Shown: positions 17,661-25,875, counted from the first letter of the stretch. The stretch is DNA of 64,000 nt from Chloroflexota bacterium (GCA_020845495.1 JADLFM010000100.1:35852-99851); one strand, 5' to 3'. A program made the numbers and translations. Notes: generated by a model not told the origin, from the sequence alone.

Positions 17661-17716
17661 CTATCCGCTATCCGCTATCCGCTATCCGCTATCCGCTATC
17701 CGCTATCCGCTATCCG
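17661..17716. repeat. Heptanucleotide tandem repeat, eight copies
   Basis: Eight perfect copies of ctatccg run from 17661 to 17716 between the start of asnB and the end of the sulfurtransferase gene. Just before it, gtcgagagt recurs three times (about 17590-17640). No reading frame uses the run. Perfect copies suggest recent slippage. Confidence 0.95.
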
Positions 17717-17782
17717 CGGATGGTGAGCGATCGGAGTCCTCACCCCTGAGACTTGACGGCCGATCGCTCGTTCCCTGCGTCA

Positions 17783-18697
17783 CTACTGGCTACCGGCGGC
17801 GATGGGCAGGTCGGAGCGGCCGCCCCATTCTTCCCACGAGCCATCGTACACCTGGACGTTCGAGTAGCCGAGCATCTCCAGCACCAGCGCCGTGTGGGCT
17901 GCACGCACAGCCCCCTGGCAGTAGGTGATGACCCGCTTGTCGGGGGTGACGCCGGCTGCGTCAAGCTCCGCCGCAAGCTCCTGGGCCGGGCGGAAGGAGC
18001 GGTCGCCGTTCCAGTCGAGCATGTCCTGCCAGAACACCCACACGGCACCGGGTACACGGCCGCCGCGCGCCGCCCGGACCTCTTCGCCGGTGTACTCACT
18101 CTCGCGCCGGACGTCCACGACGACGACGTTCGGATCCTGGCCGGCTGCCAGCACCTGCTCGGCGGTTACCAGGAAGTCGGGGGGGCCTTCGCGAGGAGTG
18201 AAGGTCGCGGTACGCGGCGCGGCCGGAGCGGTCGTGAGCGGCCGCCCCTCCTGCTCCCACCTGGTGATGCCGCCCTCGAGGATGCGGATGTTGGTGTGGC
18301 CGTGCGCACGCAGCACGAGCCAGAGGCGCGCGGCGTGGTGCCCGCCCTCCTCGTCGTACGCGACGACGAGCGTATCGTCGCCGATGCCGTGCGCTTCCAT
18401 GACGCGCTTGACCTGGGGGCCGCGTGCGACTTTGAAGGCGATCGGGTGGTCTTTGGTGGCGAGTTCGGTGTTCCAGTCGAGGTAGATCGCGCCGGGAATG
18501 TGGCCCTTGGCGTACTCGTCCCGGCCGATGCGCCCATCGAAGTAGAACCGACAGTCGACGATCCGCACGTTCGGGTCGCCGAGGTGGTCGGCCAGCCAGT
18601 CGGTGCTGACCAGGAAGGGTTCACGGTTCAGGCTGGGGCTCGAGTCGGGGGCTGGGCTGGCCGGCTGCTGCCCGGCGCCGCTGGTGGCCTCGCTCAT
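17783..18697 (-). CDS. Two-domain sulfurtransferase (rhodanese / mercaptopyruvate type)
   Basis: This 304-residue protein has two rhodanese domains. The N-terminal one (about 28-150; VSTDWLADHL, VRIVDCRF, GHIPGAIYLDW) has no active-site Cys: the loop reads YDEEGGHHAARL. The C-terminal one (about 175-300) has the catalytic loop TYCQGAVRAAH, matching the CxGxxR type of thiosulfate or 3-mercaptopyruvate sulfurtransferases. It should pass sulfur to cyanide or thiol acceptors in the cytoplasm. Start ATG 18697 has GAGAGG upstream; the longer frame to 18808 lacks homology. It lies left of the direct-repeat-flanked toxin-antitoxin island. Confidence 0.9.
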   Translation of the reverse strand: MSEATSGAGQQPASPAPDSSPSLNREPFLVSTDWLADHLGDPNVRIVDCRFYFDGRIGRDEYAKGHIPGAIYLDWNTELATKDHPIAFKVARGPQVKRVMEAHGIGDDTLVVAYDEEGGHHAARLWLVLRAHGHTNIRILEGGITRWEQEGRPLTTAPAAPRTATFTPREGPPDFLVTAEQVLAAGQDPNVVVVDVRRESEYTGEEVRAARGGRVPGAVWVFWQDMLDWNGDRSFRPAQELAAELDAAGVTPDKRVITYCQGAVRAAHTALVLEMLGYSNVQVYDGSWEEWGGRSDLPIAAGSQ

Positions 18698-18819
18698 CGT
18701 CGTCGTCCTCTCGAGCGTCGTGACCGACGCGGGTGGCGGCGCCTGTGCGACGCTGATGCCGCCTCGGACGCTCGGAGCAACCGTATCGCGTTCGGCTCCG
18801 CCGAGCAAACCATCTGCTT

Positions 18820-19064
18820 GCTCCTGATGGCGACTGAGGCGCAGCGTCCGCGCTACCGTGCCCCGGCCGTGCTTCTCCCCTTCAGTCCTACGCTCCAGGT
18901 AGCGGGATCGTGACCTCGAGGTTTTGCTGGGCCTCGATCTGCCACTCGGCGACCTGCCGGCACGTCGTCCACCAGACCCCTGGCTCGGCGCGGATCGCCC
19001 GAATGAGCCGCTCCAGCCCGTCTAGCCGCCCGGCCCGACCGCTGATCCACGGGTGCATCGTCAG
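18820..19064. repeat. 245-bp direct repeat, left copy
   Basis: This segment matches 19968-20212 without gaps and with 11 mismatches counted (about 95.5 percent identity); the offset is exactly 1148 bases. It copies the last part of the polysaccharide deacetylase gene plus 68 bases beyond its stop. Confidence 0.95.
18888..19064 (-). pseudogene. Duplicated 3' fragment of the polysaccharide deacetylase gene
   Basis: Read leftward, this gives the same last 58 codons and TAG stop as the intact deacetylase gene at 20036-20881, but no 5' part precedes it; similarity stops abruptly after the codons for the conserved TMHPW motif. It has no start and is a remnant of the duplication that flanks the MazEF module. 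Confidence 0.85.
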
Positions 19065-19137
19065 TCAGTCTCCTCAGGTTCGCGAGCCCCGCTCACATCA
19101 CCCCTCGTCGGTTACAGTGATGGAGCGAGGGATCGTC

Positions 19138-19362
19138 ATGCCACGACAACTTCTGATCACCCTGCCCGATGATGTCTACGAAGAACTACGGCGACGTGCC
19201 GGCCGCGACGATGTGAGCGGCTACATCGAGCGGCTCATTCGGCCAGAGAAGTCATCCGATCGAGATCTCGAAGAGGGGTATCGTGCCATGGCCGGCGACA
19301 AGGAGCGCGAACGCGAGGCTCTGGAGTGGATCGAGTCCGAGCCAGGTGATGCCCTGCCGTGA
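19138..19362 (+). CDS. Ribbon-helix-helix type antitoxin (MazE-like)
   Basis: This 74-residue protein starts [20 protein letters not shown], a strand plus helix typical of ribbon-helix-helix DNA-binding antitoxins, then a second helix (VSGYIERLI) and an acidic tail rich in Glu/Asp that should wrap the toxin. Its GTGA stop overlaps the toxin start, as usual for such pairs, and it should repress its own promoter in the 73 bases upstream. ATG 19138 is preferred (GAGGGA upstream); an in-frame ATG at 19120 would add six residues. The pair lies between two 245-bp repeats. Confidence 0.85.
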   Translation: MPRQLLITLPDDVYEELRRRAGRDDVSGYIERLIRPEKSSDRDLEEGYRAMAGDKEREREALEWIESEPGDALP

Positions 19363-19679
19363 GGCGTGGCGAGGTGTACTGGGTCAGCTTCGATCCGGCA
19401 CAAGGCGGTGAGATCCGCAAGACACGCCCGGCTGTCATTGTCAGCAACGACGTTGCCAATCGCGTTCTGAATCGGGTCCAGGTCGTTCCGCTGACGTCCA
19501 ATACCGGTCGCCTCTATCCCGCCGAGGCAATCGTCGATGTCACTGGCGTCGCGCACAAGGCGATGGCCGATCAGATCCGGACGGTAACCAAGGAGCGCCT
19601 GGGCACGTATCTCGGGACGTTGTCAGACGATGATGTAGGAGCAGTCGAGGCTGCTCTCCGACGACAGCTCGGCCTCTGA
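19359..19679 (+). CDS. mazF: MazF/PemK family endoribonuclease toxin
   Basis: This 106-residue protein begins [21 protein letters not shown], then [25 protein letters not shown] and [16 protein letters not shown]: the full MazF/CcdB-like barrel with the conserved Arg and Thr/Ser of the active site. MazF toxins cut mRNA at short sequences when the antitoxin is degraded. The GTG start at 19359 overlaps the antitoxin stop (GTGA), so the two are co-translated. Length is normal and no residue appears lost, so it should be active. Confidence 0.93.
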   Translation: MRRGEVYWVSFDPAQGGEIRKTRPAVIVSNDVANRVLNRVQVVPLTSNTGRLYPAEAIVDVTGVAHKAMADQIRTVTKERLGTYLGTLSDDDVGAVEAALRRQLGL

Positions 19680-19691
19680 ACAACGTCGCTG

Positions 19692-19985
19692 TTGCCTTTC
19701 GGTGACGCTGCCATCAGCCAACTGGTAAGCGTAGGCCAGAGGCGTCGAGGGTCTGTTGAAGCCATAAGATACGAGCTGTGGGATACGGAGACGGGCAATT
19801 TCATAGAGGCGCTGGACAACGAGGCGGACGCTCTCCACAAGGCGCGCGAGCCGATCTCCCTCAATGCGGACGTCTACCCCGCGATGCTGACCTTGCTCGC
19901 GGTGAACGAACGCGGCGAGGGTGCCACCGTCGCGGCTGGGGGCGATCTCGGGATGCTGGTCAGGTCGGCTCCTGATCGCGACTGA
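19692..19985 (+). CDS. Small hypothetical protein behind mazF
   Basis: This frame of 97 codons opens 12 bases after mazF with a TTG. The part from about residue 25 (IRYELWDTETGNFIEALDNE) reads like a real folded protein and recalls small conserved proteins with an RYELWDTETGN start in GC-rich bacteria; this is from memory. There is no good ATG or GTG in front of that part, so the start is uncertain and the gene could be degraded. Its last six codons and TGA lie inside the right 245-bp repeat, so the duplication event may have supplied its end. Function unknown. Confidence 0.5.
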   Translation: MPFGDAAISQLVSVGQRRRGSVEAIRYELWDTETGNFIEALDNEADALHKAREPISLNADVYPAMLTLLAVNERGEGATVAAGGDLGMLVRSAPDRD

Positions 19986-20212
19986 GGCGCAGCACCCGCG
20001 CTACCGTGCCCCGGCCGCGCTTCTCCCCTTCAGTCCTACGCTCCAGGTAGCGGGACCGTGACCTCGAGGTTCTGCTGGGTCTCGATCTGCCACTCGGCAA
20101 CCTGCCGGCACGTCGTCCACCAGACCCCTGGCTCGGCGCGGATCGCCCGAATGAGCCGCTCCAGCCCGTCGAGCCGCCCGGCTCGGCCGCTGATCCACGG
20201 GTGCATCGTCAG
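19968..20212. repeat. 245-bp direct repeat, right copy
   Basis: This copy is continuous with the intact deacetylase gene: 20036-20212 encodes its last 58 residues and the stop. The matching left copy is at 18820-19064. The stretch between the copies (19065-19967) holds the toxin-antitoxin pair and the small hypothetical gene. Confidence 0.95.
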
Positions 20213-20881
20213 CACGAAGCAGCCGTTCTCAGCGTACATCCCCCGGAACTCCTGCTCCCAGAGGCGAATCACCCGGTCCGGCTCGGCGATCGCGTTCGTA
20301 GCCCCGTAAACATGGCGGTAGAACGGCGCGTCGTCGAGCAGCCACTGAATCGGTACCTCGGCGAGTGGCCCGTGCGGCGTGCCCACGAAGTACGGGATGT
20401 CATCGCCCATCAGACTGCTGTCGTACAGGAACCCGGCCTCCTTCAGCAGCCCTGGCGATCGAATGTTGAGACTCCACGACGGCGAGCGGTAACCGGTCGG
20501 ACGAATGCCGAGATGCTTCTCGTAGATGTCGAGTTGTTCCTCGAGGATGCGCCGCTCGGCCGCCTCGTCGAGCGTGTCCAGCGTCTCGTGGACGTTGCCG
20601 TGACAGGCCATCTCGTAGCCGGCGTCGCGGATCATCGCGACCGCTTTCGGATAGTGCTCGATGGTGAAGCCCGGCACGAAGAAGGTCGCCGGCAGCCCGT
20701 ATCGCTCGAGCAGCCGCAGGATCCGCGACACACCCGTCCGCACGCCGAAGCGGCGCTCTTCCACCTGATCGAGTTGGGCAGCCGCCTCCTTCGGGTTGCG
20801 ATAGACGTACCCGGACTCGGCGTCGACGTCAAACGACAGGACCACGGCGCACTGCGCGCCATTCGGCCAGCGGTACCGCAT
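20036..20881 (-). CDS. Polysaccharide deacetylase (NodB homology, PuuE-like)
   Basis: This 281-residue protein has the NodB motifs: SFDVDAES (Asp18 and Asp20), CHGNVHE (His94 and His98), RSPSWS and a late LTMHPW. These supply the metal site and acid/base residues of carbohydrate esterase family 4. Lack of a signal peptide and the overall form resemble the cytosolic PuuE/polysaccharide-deacetylase-like amidases more than cell-wall deacetylases. Start ATG 20881 has GGAGGA upstream. Its last 177 bases are duplicated at 18888-19064. Confidence 0.9.
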   Translation of the reverse strand: MRYRWPNGAQCAVVLSFDVDAESGYVYRNPKEAAAQLDQVEERRFGVRTGVSRILRLLERYGLPATFFVPGFTIEHYPKAVAMIRDAGYEMACHGNVHETLDTLDEAAERRILEEQLDIYEKHLGIRPTGYRSPSWSLNIRSPGLLKEAGFLYDSSLMGDDIPYFVGTPHGPLAEVPIQWLLDDAPFYRHVYGATNAIAEPDRVIRLWEQEFRGMYAENGCFVLTMHPWISGRAGRLDGLERLIRAIRAEPGVWWTTCRQVAEWQIETQQNLEVTVPLPGA

Positions 20882-20907
20882 GGCTCCTCCGTGCGAGCAC
20901 TCAGGTG

Positions 20908-21003
20908 TCAGGCATCAGCGGCGAGCGGACGGTAGCGAGGCAGCCCAGCACCAGGATCGGCAGACATCCCGCGGCAGCAAGGATCCTGACCGCTGATGCC
21001 TGA
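20908..21003. repeat. 14-bp inverted repeat with 68-bp spacer
   Basis: TCAGGCATCAGCGG at 20908-20921 is the exact reverse complement of CCGCTGATGCCTGA at 20990-21003. The pair fills most of the gap between the deacetylase start and the end of the isochorismatase-like gene. Confidence 0.85.
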
Positions 21004-21022
21004 CGGCCAACCCCTCGTCCCC

Positions 21023-21637
21023 TCACGCTCGCAGCATCTCCAGCGTCTGTTCGAGCGTGCGAATTTTGCCGTACATCTTGAGCGAAACGTTCAGGCTGTA
21101 CTCATGCGCCGCCTGGTTGCCGCCAAAGCAGCACTCACGCACGATCACTGCCAGCATATCCATGCTGAACGCCTCGCGGACGCTCGTCTCGACGCCGCGG
21201 TTCGTCGCGCCGCCGCCGATGACGATGGTGTCGCGGCGGAGCATGTGCAACAACTCGGCGGCCCCCGTCCCGTAGAAGGCGCTCGGGCGGCGCTTCAAGA
21301 AAACGTAGTCCTCCGGGCGCGGTGCGATCTCGTCCGGGAACCCGGCGCCCTCGCTGCCCTCGATACAGTTCGTCAGCGACGGCACGCCGGTCTCGACACT
21401 CAGGTCGGTCGGCAACAGGACGACGTCAGCGCCGTCCGCGCGGCTCACCGGCGTGGTGTAGATGATGGGAATGCCACGCTCACGGCAGGCGCCGATGAGT
21501 GCGATCCAGGCGTCCAGCACCGGCCGCATGCGCGCGCGAGCGGCAGGATCGTCTGGGGTGAGCAGGCGCTTGCAGACGTCGTACGCGATGAGCGCGGTCC
21601 GGGCCGGGTCGATGCGGTCATGAGGTGCCGATGCCAT
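21023..21637 (-). CDS. Isochorismatase-fold hydrolase without the cysteine nucleophile
   Basis: This 204-residue protein has the isochorismatase fold: first strand TALIAYDVCKR with Asp20, GIPIIYTTPVSR, and the Lys115 block FLKRRPSAFYGT. In cysteine hydrolases the next motif is TNxCVE; here it is TNRGVE (145-150), with Gly148 in the Cys place. True isochorismatases (EntB, PhzD) also have Gly there, so a vinyl-ether type hydrolysis or a non-catalytic role is possible, and amidase activity is unlikely. Start ATG 21637 has AGAAGG upstream. No siderophore or phenazine genes are near. Confidence 0.82.
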   Translation of the reverse strand: MASAPHDRIDPARTALIAYDVCKRLLTPDDPAARARMRPVLDAWIALIGACRERGIPIIYTTPVSRADGADVVLLPTDLSVETGVPSLTNCIEGSEGAGFPDEIAPRPEDYVFLKRRPSAFYGTGAAELLHMLRRDTIVIGGGATNRGVETSVREAFSMDMLAVIVRECCFGGNQAAHEYSLNVSLKMYGKIRTLEQTLEMLRA

Positions 21638-21973
21638 ACCTTCTCTCCCTACCTGACGGCATCCAACGATGGCATGCCCGGGCCGGCGCGTCAAGCCAGG
21701 GAGCCTATCCCTAACCTCCGGCCGCTGCACCGGCCTGGATAATGCGATCGTGCTCGCGGCCAGCCGTCTGCTCGGGCAATGCGGCCACTCCTGGTACACT
21801 TTCGGCCAACACGTGACGGTCGGTTGAGGGCGCAGTGTGCGCTCGGAGACGGCCGGCATCGCTCGCGCAAGCCGTCCCGCCGGCATGTCACCCGTGCGGA
21901 GCACCACTGCATAGCATCATTGCAGAGCACTACTGCGCGTCGCCAGCCTGAGCCTCATATCTGGAGACGGTCC

Positions 21974-22486
21974 GTGATTCACCTGTCCTGGGAGAACATC
22001 GAGGAGCTCGTCGCACGGCTCGTCGCCGACCTGCCACGAGACTACGATCTGCTCCTCGTCGTCACGCGCGGCGGGATGGTCCCCGCCTGCCTCATCAGCG
22101 AGCAAACAGATATCCGCAACATCGTCGCCGCGGCCGTCATGTTTTACACCGGTGTCGGAGATACCCTGCCGGATCCGGTCTTCCTCCAGTTCCCGGCCGA
22201 CCCGCTCCTCCTCGGCAAGCGCATCCTGATCGTCGACGATGTCTGGGACACCGGGCGGACAATCGTCGCGGTCAAGCAGCGCATCCAGGCGGCTGGCGGC
22301 CACGCCGATCTGGCGGTCCTGCATTACAAGCCGAGCCACTCGCAATTCGACCATCGCCCCGAGTACTACGCCGAAGTCACCGACGAGTGGATCGTCTACC
22401 CCTGGGATCCGATCCGTGCCAAGACGCCGGATGGCATCGCTGCCTGGAAGCAGCACCGCGCCATGCACCAGGAATCGGCCCGCTGA
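21974..22486 (+). CDS. Phosphoribosyltransferase (purine type)
   Basis: This 170-residue enzyme has the PRPP-binding loop ILIVDDVWDTGRTI and an early LLLVVTRGGMVPACLIS strand-loop typical of xanthine/guanine/hypoxanthine phosphoribosyltransferases. A flexible loop with FYTGVGDT and a closing VYPWDP support this. It should salvage a free purine base using PRPP in the cytoplasm. The GTG at 21974 is used because GGAGACGG precedes it and the sequence VIHLSWENIEEL fits the family's start. It is alone and divergent from the hydrolase to its left. Confidence 0.85.
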   Translation: MIHLSWENIEELVARLVADLPRDYDLLLVVTRGGMVPACLISEQTDIRNIVAAAVMFYTGVGDTLPDPVFLQFPADPLLLGKRILIVDDVWDTGRTIVAVKQRIQAAGGHADLAVLHYKPSHSQFDHRPEYYAEVTDEWIVYPWDPIRAKTPDGIAAWKQHRAMHQESAR

Positions 22487-23016
22487 CGCTCGGTCTCGAG
22501 CGATACGACCGTACCCTACGCACATCTCGGCGCCGCTCAGCGCCCCTTCGAGCGCGACGGGGGCGAACTTCGATACCAGTCAGGTCATTCTGGCTCGATG
22601 AAACCCGGACCAGCAGGCCGGACCGAAACGCCCTCTTCACGGTCCCATCCAGGCGCGGCCCCCAGCATGCCACGCGCCTCGGATTACCAAGGCTCGTAGC
22701 GCTGTCAGGTGAAGATCGCGTGCGCACCTTACCAGTCCACCCGATGGTACCGAGACCAGCTTCGGCCCACTCCTCGCGACGCGTAATCCCTTCGATGCGA
22801 TCGGAGCCGCGGTCGAAGCTGAGGATCTCGGTCAGCCCAGGTCGCCGCATCCGTACCGGGTGGTAGCAATCAGCACAATCGGGTGGTGTGGTCAGGTGGA
22901 GTCGGAAGACCCCATGGTCGGAAGTGCGGGCGTTGTCGATGCCAGGGCCGTGCTGGCCGACGCGGGCATCGTGGTCGAGCGTGAGGCTGTACGCGCCGCG
23001 CCGTTGGAGCGCCGGG
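22487..23016. other. 530-bp region without a recognised gene
   Basis: Between the phosphoribosyltransferase and the second fabF no frame has a ribosome site plus a recognisable protein. A leftward frame between about 22700 and 23050 gives a plausible-looking stretch (DHGVFRLHLTTPPDC, then HPVRMRRPGLTEILSF) but no family was recognised and it overlaps fabF. It may be a decayed gene. Confidence 0.35.
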
Positions 23017-24264
23017 TTACCCTTCCCAGGCTTTGAAGACGGCCACGGCATTCTGGCCGCCGAAGCCGAAGCCGTTCACGATCGCCGTGCGGATACGCTG
23101 CTCGCGGGCCGTCAGCGGCGTATAGTCCAGGTCGCACTCCGGGTCCGGCGTCTCCAGGTTAGCGGTCGGCGGGATCAGGCCACGGTCGAGGGCGAGCGTC
23201 GTGGCGACCGCCGAGATCGCCCCGGCCGCGCCCAGCAGGTGCCCCACCATCGACTTCGGCGACGAGATCGCTAGCTTGTAGGCGTGGTCACCGAACACCT
23301 TCTTCAACGCTCGCGTCTCGGTGGCATCGTTGATCGGCGTGCTGGTGCCATGGGCGCAGACGTAGTCGATGTCTTCGGGCGCGAGACCAGCCGCGTCGAT
23401 CGCGCGTTGCATGCAGCGGGCCGCCGCCTCGCCGCTCGGCTCCGGTGCTGTCAGATGGAAGGCATCTGAGTTGTGCGCCGCGCCGGCAAGCTCGGCGTAG
23501 ATTCGAGCGCGGCGAGCTCTGGCATGATCGAGCCGCTCCAGCATCAGGATGCTCGAGCCTTCGCCGAAGACGAAACCATCGCGGTCCTTATCGAACGGAC
23601 GAGAGGCCCGCTCCGGCTCGTCGTTCCGCCGCGACAGCGCACCGAGGCGCCCGAGCGAGATGAACGCGAGCGGCGACACGACTGCCTCGGTGCCGCCGGC
23701 CAGGAGGGCCTTCGCGTCGCCACGACGGAGGATGTGGAAGGCATCGACGAGCGCATAGACACCAGCCGCACAGGCCGCGATGCTCGTGACGGCTGGGCCG
23801 TTGAGGCCGAAAGCGATGGAGACCTGGCACGACGCCATGTTTGCGATCATGATCGGCACGAACATCGGGTTCACCCGCTCGTGCCCGCGCGTCAACAGTA
23901 CCTCGGTCTCGGCGTGCGTCTCGGCGACCCCGCCGCCGCCAGTCGCGATGACCGCACCGACGTCCCAGCGGTTCTCGTCCGTGATCTCGAGCCCCGAGTC
24001 TTCGAGCGCCTGCTTACTCGCTGCCACCGCGAACTGCGAGAACCGCCCCATCCGTCGGGCCGCCTTCGGGTCCATCCAGCGCTTCGGGTCGAAGTTCTTG
24101 ACCTCGGCGGCAATCCGCACCGCCAGCGGCGAAGCGTCGAACTGGGTGATTGGCCCGACGCCGGAGACGCCGTGGGTCAGGTTGTGCCAGAACTCGGGGA
24201 CGGTGTGACCGATGGGAGTCATGGCCCCAAGCCCGGTCACCACCACGCGGTCGCCGTCGTGCAT
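23017..24264 (-). CDS. fabF: 3-oxoacyl-ACP synthase II, second copy
   Basis: This 415-residue condensing enzyme has the KAS II Cys-His-His set: SIAACAAGVYA (Cys nucleophile), YVCAHGTSTPIND and SSPKSMVGHLLGAAGA. It extends acyl-ACP with malonyl-ACP. Start placed at ATG 24264 (MHDGDRVVVTGLG) because GAGG precedes it; an in-frame ATG at 24294 would add ten residues lacking homology. It lies 202 bases downstream of another fabF and with fabD forms a leftward fatty-acid or polyketide-like group. Direct repeats at 24286-24332 lie just upstream. Confidence 0.92.
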   Translation of the reverse strand: MHDGDRVVVTGLGAMTPIGHTVPEFWHNLTHGVSGVGPITQFDASPLAVRIAAEVKNFDPKRWMDPKAARRMGRFSQFAVAASKQALEDSGLEITDENRWDVGAVIATGGGGVAETHAETEVLLTRGHERVNPMFVPIMIANMASCQVSIAFGLNGPAVTSIAACAAGVYALVDAFHILRRGDAKALLAGGTEAVVSPLAFISLGRLGALSRRNDEPERASRPFDKDRDGFVFGEGSSILMLERLDHARARRARIYAELAGAAHNSDAFHLTAPEPSGEAAARCMQRAIDAAGLAPEDIDYVCAHGTSTPINDATETRALKKVFGDHAYKLAISSPKSMVGHLLGAAGAISAVATTLALDRGLIPPTANLETPDPECDLDYTPLTAREQRIRTAIVNGFGFGGQNAVAVFKAWEG

Positions 24265-24285
24265 GCTCGCTCGCCTCAATTCCTC

Positions 24286-24332
24286 GATGCTCATCAGATG
24301 TTCGTCAGATGATGGTCCGATGTTCGTCAGAT
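24286..24332. repeat. 14-bp direct repeats upstream of second fabF
   Basis: gatgttcgtcagat occurs at 24297-24310 and 24319-24332, with a related gatgctcatcagat at 24286-24299. They lie 22-68 bases upstream of the chosen fabF start and could be protein-binding sites or simple duplication. Confidence 0.7.
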
Positions 24333-24466
24333 TCTCGCGTGTGCCGTGCTCGCGCAGCGTGCCTGTGAACCCCCTCCCTGGCGCGAGGGGAGAATCGGTG
24401 GTGAGGGGATTCCCTGGGCTGGGGAATGAGGGGGCGACGGCCGCGGGGTGAGAAGGTCTCCGCCGG

Positions 24467-25720
24467 TTACCCGCCGAACCGCCGGAGGACGATCGTCGAA
24501 TTATGGCCGCCCAGCCCGAAGCTATTGCTCATGGCCGCACGGATGGGCCGCTCCCGCGCGACGTTTGGTGCATAGTCCAGATCGCATTCAGGATCCGGCG
24601 TCTCGTAGTTGATGGTCGGCGGGATGATGCCCGTCGCGATAGCCTGCACGCTGGCGAGTGCCTCGACTGCCCCGGCTGCCCCGAAGAGGTGACCGATCAT
24701 GCTCTTTGTCGAGGACACGACCAGGTCGCGGGCGTGCGCCCCGAAAACATCTTTGATCGCCTGGGTCTCGAAGCGGTCGTTGTAGGGCGTCGAGGTGCCG
24801 TGCGCGTTGATGTAGTCGACCTCAGACGGATCGAGCCCGGCGTGTCGGCCGGCCTTCTCGATCGCCATCCGCATCACTCGGGCTGCCCCGGCCCCCTGGT
24901 CGGCCGGCTGGACCATATGGTGCGCATCGTTGCCGCTGCCGTAGCCGACGATCTCGCAGTAGATTCTGGCTCCACGCGCCCGCGCGTGCTCCAACTCTTC
25001 AACGACCAGGATCGCGGCGCCCTCACCGATGACGAAGCCATCGCGGTCCTTGTCAAACGGGCGGCTTGCCTGCTGGGGCGCCTCGTTGCGGGTCGAGAGC
25101 GCCCGCATGTTCACGAAGCCGGCGAAGATCGGCTTCAGGATGCTGGCCTCGGTCGCGCCGGCCAGGATCACGTCGGCGTCGTCGCGGCGGATCGTCTCGA
25201 AGGCTTCGCCAACGGCATGCGTGCCAGACGCACAGGCCGACGAGACGGCCATGTTCGGCCCCTGGAGACCGAAGGCGATCGCCAGCACCCCCGACGCCGT
25301 GTCTGGCAGGAAGTACGGCAGGAACATTGGCGCTACCCGGTCGGGGCCGCGCTCCTGCATCACCTTGTCCTGTTCCAGCAGACGCGCAACGCCGCCGGCC
25401 GCCGTCCCGACAATCGCGCCGATCCGCTCGGCCTCGGCATCCGTGATCTCCAGGCCGGCATCCGCGACTGCCTCGCGGCCGGCGACGAGCGCGAACTGCA
25501 CGCCGCGCTCCATCTGGCGCAGATCTTTGGGGCTCGCCGCGCCGGCGGCCGAGAAGTCCTTGACCTCCGCCGCGAATCGGACGCCAAGGTCCGAGGCATC
25601 GAAGAGGGTGAGCGGGCCGACTCCGGAGCGCCCCGCGACGAAGCCCTCCCAGGTGGCGGGAGCACTGCTGCCGAGCGGCGTGACGGCGCCCAGCCCGGTG
25701 ACGACGACTCTCCTGGTCAT
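24467..25720 (-). CDS. fabF: 3-oxoacyl-ACP synthase II, first copy
   Basis: This 417-residue KAS II paralogue has Cys in SSACASGTHAVGE, His in YINAHGTSTPYND and His in STKSMIGHLFGAAGA, so it should be active. It starts directly with MTRRVVVTGLGAVTPLG, which fixes ATG 25720. The two fabF proteins share long blocks (DPECDLDY, FDKDRDGFV) and came from a tandem duplication, but they differ enough to suggest distinct chain-length use. The gene lies 155 bases downstream of fabD. Confidence 0.93.
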   Translation of the reverse strand: MTRRVVVTGLGAVTPLGSSAPATWEGFVAGRSGVGPLTLFDASDLGVRFAAEVKDFSAAGAASPKDLRQMERGVQFALVAGREAVADAGLEITDAEAERIGAIVGTAAGGVARLLEQDKVMQERGPDRVAPMFLPYFLPDTASGVLAIAFGLQGPNMAVSSACASGTHAVGEAFETIRRDDADVILAGATEASILKPIFAGFVNMRALSTRNEAPQQASRPFDKDRDGFVIGEGAAILVVEELEHARARGARIYCEIVGYGSGNDAHHMVQPADQGAGAARVMRMAIEKAGRHAGLDPSEVDYINAHGTSTPYNDRFETQAIKDVFGAHARDLVVSSTKSMIGHLFGAAGAVEALASVQAIATGIIPPTINYETPDPECDLDYAPNVARERPIRAAMSNSFGLGGHNSTIVLRRFGG

Positions 25721-25875
25721 GGCTGCCTCAAAACGTCCTCATACCCGGCCGCTCACGCCCGTTCGAAGGACCGGGCGTCGGCGGCGGGACATCAGTCGGA
25801 ACGTGCCCGACGAGCGTGGTCCGACACGGCGGAGATGCAGGTACCGGTGACACGGGCACGGAGGAACGGTCGCCG

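Noticed and set aside
17661..17716. CRISPR or iteron origin
   Set aside because: Seven-base units with no spacers and no replication gene nearby; a simple tandem repeat explains it.
18853..20198. A pair of near-identical leftward 65-codon frames at 18853-19050 and 20001-20198
   Set aside because: They are out-of-frame readings of the two 245-bp repeats; the true frame is the deacetylase C-terminus.
23473..24312. Long rightward frames opposite fabF and fabD (also 24503-25960 and 25816-27162)
   Set aside because: They mirror real genes on the other strand and show Arg/His/Asp-rich low-information sequence typical of antisense frames in GC-rich DNA.
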